Origin: Sporosarcina cyprini
GTDB taxonomy: Bacteria > Bacillota > Bacilli > Bacillales_A > Planococcaceae
Length of the DNA: 64,000 nt
NCBI RefSeq assembly: GCF_022048975.1
Contig: NZ_JAKMHX010000023.1
Location: 186,001-250,000, forward strand
Direction of reading: 5' to 3'
In this document: in pieces, positions 59,856 to 64,000 of the stretch
How the letters are laid out: each line of letters starts with the position of its first letter
Numbering within the stretch: position 1 is the stretch's first letter
Made by a program: the position numbers and the translations under genes
Notes under the pieces: generated by a model
Seen by the model: only the letters and a program-made list of their open reading frames with translations
Databases searched by the model: none
What the model was told of the DNA's origin: nothing

Positions 59856-60007
59856 TTCGTTTTCTTTTCTCGGGGTGATTGGGTAACAGGATGTAGGTGA
59901 CGTCGCTGAATTTCTCGTTCCAGTAAAAGGATAAAATCCCGGCACAGCTGTAAGTCTTTAGCTTTCGAATAGCTTTCCAGGAGAAGATCATCAGGCATTT
60001 CACTCAT
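59837..60007 (-). CDS. sda: Sporulation histidine kinase inhibitor Sda
   Basis: 56 residues, ATG with GGAGGTGAATTGTA upstream. The helical-hairpin core matches Sda: 'MPDDLLLESYSKAKDLQLCR' followed by 'DFILLLEREIQRR', aligning with the B. subtilis pattern 'LSDELLIESYFKA' and 'RDFIELIENEIKRR'. Sda binds the dimerisation domain of sporulation kinases and blocks entry into sporulation when replication is active or damaged. In B. subtilis its gene is driven by DnaA through upstream DnaA boxes; a cluster of such boxes is found here at 60123-60220. The Lys-rich tail of ~16 residues is longer than in B. subtilis. Confidence 0.88.
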   Translation of the reverse strand: MSEMPDDLLLESYSKAKDLQLCRDFILLLEREIQRRHLHPVTQSPREKKTKKSFTI

Positions 60008-60122
60008 TACAATTCACCTCCAAAATAGTTCTAATTAAAAATCATTCATCATATTGTAGTAGGTGGTGCACTGGAGTTACTCTTACTTTAGCAGAAAATA
60101 AAATAAGGAACAACCGTTCTAT

Positions 60123-60220
60123 TTATCCACACAAGCAAGTGGATAAGTTGTGGTTAAGTTGTTTATAAAGGCGGAAAGCCAGTGTTTGAGGTGGGGATAT
60201 TGTGTATAATGTTATCCACA
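60123..60220. promoter_or_regulatory. DnaA-box cluster upstream of sda
   Basis: Two exact boxes TTATCCACA on the plus strand (60123-60131, 60212-60220), plus minus-strand TTATCCACT (60146-60138), TTAACCACA (60157-60149) and TTATACACA (60209-60201). TTATACACA also fits the TTATNCACA consensus. Five sites in 98 bp, 115-215 bp before the sda start. Their number and placement fit DnaA control of sda. Confidence 0.8.
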
Positions 60221-60366
60221 GTTGTGGGCGGTGGGGGATCGTGTCGAAACTTTATTCTGATTAATTAAATTGTCAGTATAATTTAGCGCTTTTTGTCGAA
60301 TTACGTATTGTTATTTTTGCTCTCTTCAGATAATGTGTTTCTATAGGGAAGTTTGGGGGGATCAAA

Positions 60367-61488
60367 TTGTTTCAATTTGATACATTGGGACAGGAAATTG
60401 TGGAGGAGTTGTCCAGCTTAATTCAAGAGCAAGTGATTTTGACGGATCGTCGCGGTTTTATTCAAGCCAGTACGGATCCAAAACGAATCAATCAATTTCA
60501 TGAGGGAGCTTTGCTGAGTTTGCGCCAAAAAAAGATCCTCTATATGACTGACAAGGAGCTGGAAAGACTCAGGGGTGTACGAAAAGGAATTGTTTTGCCG
60601 CTTATCATCTCTGGTGAGCCGATTGCAGTTCTTGGTATTACAGGCGAACCGGAAAAAATTCAACCGCAGGCGCAGTTGATTTTGCGGGTGGTCGAGTTAT
60701 TCATTCAAGATAGTTTGAAAAGGAAAGAGAAGGAAGAGAAAGTACGGGAACGGGAATTTTTCGTTTTTGAATGGCTCACTTCGTCCAAAAAAGATGAGCG
60801 TTTTCTGGAACGGGGCACCCTGCTCGGGATAGATGTTGAAAAATACAAACAAGTCGTTGTCATCGAAGCAGTTAATGACGATGACCAGTTTACTGTGGAA
60901 GAGTTGGACAGCTTTATTGTGATTCAAAATATCCATCCGGAAATGAAATTGACCCGGTGGGGACAAAATAAACTCCTTCTTTTATTGCCTGATATTCCAG
61001 AAGACAAATTAATGAACGAGCTCGAATATTTCCTGCTGCATCTTAAGAGAAGAAAAAAAATCGCGGTGGCCGCCGGTATTGGAGGCAGTGCGCACCCTCT
61101 CGAGTTAGGAAAATCTTTTAACGAGGCCGAACGGGCAGTAGCCGTCTCCAAAAGAGTAGGCAGAGTCGTGCTAGAACGCGAGCTCCGTTTTGATTTAATC
61201 ATCCAAAGCCTGCCCGAAACGACATGCGACGAATTCATTCGCCGGACGGTTGAACCGCTCGGCAGTGATATGGAATTGCTCCACAATTTACGGATCTGGT
61301 TCAGTGAAAATCAATCCATGCAAAATACAGCACAGAAGCTTCATATCCATAAAAACACGTTAACCTATCGACTCCAAAAAGTGGAACAGCTGACCGGACT
61401 TTCTGTATCCGATATCCATGACGTATTCCTCCTTTACCTAGGCATTCGCCTTTGGGATGAGAGGGCAAGCCGCCTTGTTACGATGTAG
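60367..61488 (+). CDS. CdaR-family transcriptional regulator (sugar diacid type)
   Basis: 373 residues, TTG start with GGGGGG 6-7 bp upstream. N-terminal diacid-recognition domain (~1-135, 'LIQEQVILTDRRGFIQASTD'), a GGDEF-like middle (~140-280), and a C-terminal PucR-type helix-turn-helix (~310-370, 'NTAQKLHIHKNTLTYRLQKV'). In B. subtilis a CdaR-family gene (ysfB) precedes the glycolate oxidase genes ysfC-ysfD, the same order as here, so it probably activates glcD-glcF in response to glycolate or a related acid. The repeat array lies between regulator and targets. Confidence 0.87.
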   Translation: MFQFDTLGQEIVEELSSLIQEQVILTDRRGFIQASTDPKRINQFHEGALLSLRQKKILYMTDKELERLRGVRKGIVLPLIISGEPIAVLGITGEPEKIQPQAQLILRVVELFIQDSLKRKEKEEKVREREFFVFEWLTSSKKDERFLERGTLLGIDVEKYKQVVVIEAVNDDDQFTVEELDSFIVIQNIHPEMKLTRWGQNKLLLLLPDIPEDKLMNELEYFLLHLKRRKKIAVAAGIGGSAHPLELGKSFNEAERAVAVSKRVGRVVLERELRFDLIIQSLPETTCDEFIRRTVEPLGSDMELLHNLRIWFSENQSMQNTAQKLHIHKNTLTYRLQKVEQLTGLSVSDIHDVFLLYLGIRLWDERASRLVTM

Positions 61489-61501
61489 CAAGGTTTTTTT
61501 G
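61473..61501 (+). terminator. Terminator overlapping the CdaR stop
   Basis: CCTTG (61473-61477) / CAAGG (61489-61493), 11-base loop containing the stop codon, then T8. Confidence 0.7.
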
Positions 61502-61569
61502 TTTGTAAAGGGCACTTTAGATGCTCAGACAAGTCACTCGGAATATTTCTGTAAGCTCTTGATTCGCGA

Positions 61570-62212
61570 ACCGCTCGTATCTTTGCCTGAACCACTCGTA
61601 TAATCCGTCAATCGCTCGTATATTTCCAATACCGCTCGATTCTCCGGTCAAACCTCTCGTATAAGTTGGCAACCGCTCGTATCTTTGCCGGAACCACTCG
61701 TATAAACCGTTAACCGCTCGTATCTTTCCAATGCTGCTCTGTCGAACCACTCGTATATTTTGTGGACTCTTCGAATAAGCAGGCTAACCGCTCGTATCTT
61801 TGCCTGAACCAATCGTATAATCCGTCAACCGCTCGTATATTTTCAATACCGCTCGATTCTCCTGTCGAACCTCTCGTATAAGTTGGCAACAGCTCGTATA
61901 TTTGCCGGAACCACTCGTATAAACCGTTAACCGCTCGTATCTTTCCAATGCTGCTCTGTCGAACCACTCGTATAAACCGTTAACCGCTCGTATCTTTCCA
62001 ATGCTGCTCTGTCGAACCACTCGTATATTTTGTGGACACTTCGAATAAGCAGGCTAACCGATCGTATCTTTGCCTGAACCACTTGTATAATCCATCAACC
62101 GCTCGTATATTTCCAATACCGCTCAATTCTCCTGTCGAACCACTCGTTTAAGTTGGCAACAGCTCGTATATTTCGTGAACCGCTCGAATAAGCAGTCTAA
62201 CCACTCGTATCG
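61570..62212. repeat. 20-21 bp repeat array with higher-order repeats (array A2)
   Basis: About 30 degenerate units with core ACCRCTCGTAT at 20-21 bp steps, organised in three larger blocks: 61570-61786 (217 bp), 61787-62056 (270 bp) and 62057-62212 (shortened). The second block contains an exact 53 bp tandem duplication (61910-61962 and 61963-62015), which accounts for its extra length. Same core as array A1 at 1337. No spacers or genes; minus-strand open frames here are by-products of the period. Confidence 0.92.
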
Positions 62213-62499
62213 CGTTCCTACCTGTGATGATTTCTATTGAAATTGAATCTACCGGGACACAAGACACCATTATTAAACTCCATAATCAAACCAATCCTCA
62301 TTCACTCTAACAGACTAAAGTATCATCCTCATTCGACCTTTTGTATGAGTTTATCACTAAACATTTCCTGCGACTTTTGTACAAAGAACCAAAAATTATG
62401 TCTAAATTTTGTCGAAAGGTTGTGTGTGCGACTATATCATATAAATCTTCAGACTATTAGAATGAAAACAAGAATCAGAAAGTTGAAGGGGGCGGGTGA
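62213..62499. other. Upstream region of glcD
   Basis: AT-rich spacer between the array and glcD; it should hold the glcD promoter and the CdaR operator. No site was assigned with confidence. AAGGGGGCGGG gives the glcD ribosome binding site. Confidence 0.45.
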
Positions 62500-63912
62500 A
62501 TGGATGAACGGGTGATGGAACAGCTGATTGCGATCACTGGCCGTTCTTATGCGAAGACGACGACCGCTCAGAAGTTGGCTTATTCCTATGATGCGACCGC
62601 GAATTTTCAGGCACTGCCTGATTTGGTGTTGTCGCCATCTTCGATAGAGGAAGTACAGGAAATCGTGAGAGTGTGTGCCGCGAATGAGGTGCCGATCGTT
62701 TCTCGTGGTTCCGGAACCAATTTGGCAGCGGGCACGGCGCCGACGTCAGGGGGCGTTGTTCTTCTGTTCAATCGAATGAATCAAATTCTGGAGCTGGATG
62801 AGGAGAATTTGACGATTACGGTTCAGCCGGGCGTCATTACTCGGGAGATTAATGAAGTGGTGGAGTCGAAAGGCTTCCTGTATCCGCCAGATCCGAGTTC
62901 GATGAAGATTTCAACGATCGGCGGAAATGTTGCGGAGAATTCCGGTGGATTGCGTGGATTGAAATATGGCGTGACCCGGGATTATGTAAAAGGGTTGAAG
63001 GTGGTTCTGCCATCCGGGGAGCTGCTGACGACCGGAGGAAAGTTGACGAAAGACGTGGCGGGCTATGATTTGACGAGTTTGTATGTCGGTTCGGAAGGGA
63101 CACTTGGGGTCATTGTCGAGATTACACTTGGATTGATTCCGGCGCCGAAGACGAAACAGACACTGCTCGTTTTCTATGACAAATTGGAAAAGGCGGCGGA
63201 GACGGTTTCGGCGATTATCGCTGCGAAGATCGTACCGGCTACGCTGGAATTCATGGATAAAGGGACGATCGAGACAGTTGAGGATTATATGAAAATCGGT
63301 CTTCCGACAGACTGTGAAGCGATGCTGCTCATTGAGCAGGATGGCGAACCTGCAGTCGTTACGGAAGATATGAAACTCATTCATCAGATCTGTCAGGAGA
63401 AAGGTGCCACTTCTACACAAATGGCACAATCAGCCGAGGAAGCGGAACAGCTGAGCACCGCCAGGCGGGTTGCCCTGTCGGCACTAGCGAGAAAACGTCC
63501 GACGACCATTTTGGAGGATGCAACGGTGCCGCGATCGGAAATTGCCAATATGGTGAGAGCTATCCAGGAAATCGCGAAAAAATATGACCTTCTCATTTGT
63601 ACATTTGGCCATGCAGGCGATGGAAACTTACATCCGACCATCTTAACGGATGTGCGGGATGAGGATGAGATGACACGTGTTGAAATGGCGTTTGCCGAGA
63701 TTTTCAACCAAGCGATTCAGCTCGGCGGAACGATTACCGGAGAGCATGGTGTCGGAGAAATGAAGGCTCCCTATTTGGAATGGAAAATCGGCACGGCAGG
63801 CATCGAATTAATGAAAGCGCTTAAATTAGCGGTTGATCCTTTGAACATCATGAATCCAGGCAAGATTTTCGCCAAGGATTCGAAGAAGAGAGTTGTGGTG
63901 CACAATGGGTAG
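62500..63912 (+). CDS. glcD: Glycolate oxidase, FAD-binding subunit
   Basis: 470 residues, the usual length of GlcD. FAD-binding type 4 domain (~40-215: 'VPIVSRGSGTNLAAGTAPTS', 'FLYPPDPSSMKISTIGGNVA', 'GLRGLKYGVTRDYVKGL') and C-terminal FAD-oxidase domain ('TFGHAGDGNLHPTIL', 'GGTITGEHGVGEMKAPYL'). It oxidises glycolate, or a similar 2-hydroxyacid such as D-lactate, and passes electrons to the iron-sulfur subunit encoded next. D-lactate is also the by-product of MurQ, so a D-lactate role cannot be excluded. Overlaps glcF by 8 bp. Confidence 0.88.
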   Translation: MDERVMEQLIAITGRSYAKTTTAQKLAYSYDATANFQALPDLVLSPSSIEEVQEIVRVCAANEVPIVSRGSGTNLAAGTAPTSGGVVLLFNRMNQILELDEENLTITVQPGVITREINEVVESKGFLYPPDPSSMKISTIGGNVAENSGGLRGLKYGVTRDYVKGLKVVLPSGELLTTGGKLTKDVAGYDLTSLYVGSEGTLGVIVEITLGLIPAPKTKQTLLVFYDKLEKAAETVSAIIAAKIVPATLEFMDKGTIETVEDYMKIGLPTDCEAMLLIEQDGEPAVVTEDMKLIHQICQEKGATSTQMAQSAEEAEQLSTARRVALSALARKRPTTILEDATVPRSEIANMVRAIQEIAKKYDLLICTFGHAGDGNLHPTILTDVRDEDEMTRVEMAFAEIFNQAIQLGGTITGEHGVGEMKAPYLEWKIGTAGIELMKALKLAVDPLNIMNPGKIFAKDSKKRVVVHNG

Positions 63913-64000
63913 CCTTCAGGCTGAAAAAATCAGGCAATCCTTCGTCACCCGTGTGAATGAAGACCGTCTGATGGATTGCATGCGGTGCGGTTTCTGTCTT
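63905..64000 (+). CDS. glcF: Glycolate oxidase iron-sulfur subunit, N-terminal part (3' truncated)
   Basis: First 32 codons only; the gene runs off the window. ATG at 63905 overlaps the glcD stop. The visible end 'LMDCMRCGFCL' is the start of the first 4Fe-4S cluster motif (Cys-x-x-Cys-x-x-Cys) of GlcF/LutA-type proteins. Forms the electron-transfer subunit with GlcD. Confidence 0.82.
   Translation, partial: MGSLQAEKIRQSFVTRVNEDRLMDCMRCGFCL

Noticed and set aside
61517..62020. Minus-strand open frames with repeated Tyr-Glu-Trp-Phe-type peptides in array A2
   Set aside because: By-product of the repeat period; no conserved frame across units and no translation signals.

Overview
The window looks like a chromosomal segment from a spore-forming Bacillales bacterium, most likely Planococcaceae/Caryophanaceae (Sporosarcina-like). 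This rests on AGGAGG-type ribosome binding sites with many TTG and GTG starts, SigI/RsgI, Sda, a YpdA-type bacillithiol reductase, SigB-, SigD- and SigI-like promoters, WalR- and CcpA-type sites, and many secreted wall enzymes. The genus is inference. I see no phage, insertion sequence, rRNA or tRNA.

Layout. 0-1.2 kb: end of a superfamily 1 helicase gene plus a coupled unknown gene. 1.3-1.5 kb: a degenerate 20-21 bp repeat array. 1.6-9.7 kb (minus strand): two YflT-domain stress proteins with SigB-type promoters, a secreted transglutaminase-like protein, and an abgBTA-like set (two M20 amidohydrolases and an AbgT transporter). 9.8-11.3 kb (minus): an XRE-TPR regulator overlapping a short secreted-peptide gene, the layout of an RRNPP quorum-sensing pair. 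11.5-14.8 kb: two NlpC/P60 endopeptidases (YkfC-like and LysM type, the latter with a WalR-type site) and a patatin-like phospholipase. 15.4-33.8 kb: a large co-directional peptidoglycan amino-sugar salvage cluster. 34.2-36 kb: an FtsH paralogue. 36-36.4 kb: an array of 20 bp repeats. 36.7-41.3 kb: a giant secreted nuclease. 41.4-45.2 kb: an Excalibur protein, a Lys/Glu-rich secreted protein behind a SigI-type promoter, sigI-rsgI and a lipoprotein. 45.4-54.5 kb: M20 peptidase, chemoreceptor, acyl-CoA ligase, a second AbgT transporter, ypdA and a polysaccharide deacetylase. 54.8-58.3 kb: a TAXI-TRAP transporter. 58.4-60.4 kb: an S41 protease and sda with a DnaA-box cluster. 60.4-64 kb: a CdaR regulator, a long higher-order repeat array and glcD-glcF (glycolate oxidase, running off the window).

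The central system is the salvage cluster. A secreted SpoIID/LytB protein (a family of lytic transglycosylases) could release 1,6-anhydro-muropeptides. An ABC importer with its own MsmX-type ATPase would bring fragments in. NagZ, NamZ and an AmiE-like serine hydrolase, all without visible signal peptides, would cut them in the cytoplasm. A BadF/NagK-type kinase and AnmK would phosphorylate free and anhydro sugars, MurQ would remove lactate, NagA and NagB would feed glycolysis, and MurR would regulate. Two tandem-GNAT paralogues and a PIG-L protein with a substituted catalytic-base position are unexplained parts. This differs from the Bacillus subtilis scheme (extracellular NagZ/AmiE/NamZ plus a PTS). 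Other points of note are the probable peptide-pheromone pair and the three repeat arrays.
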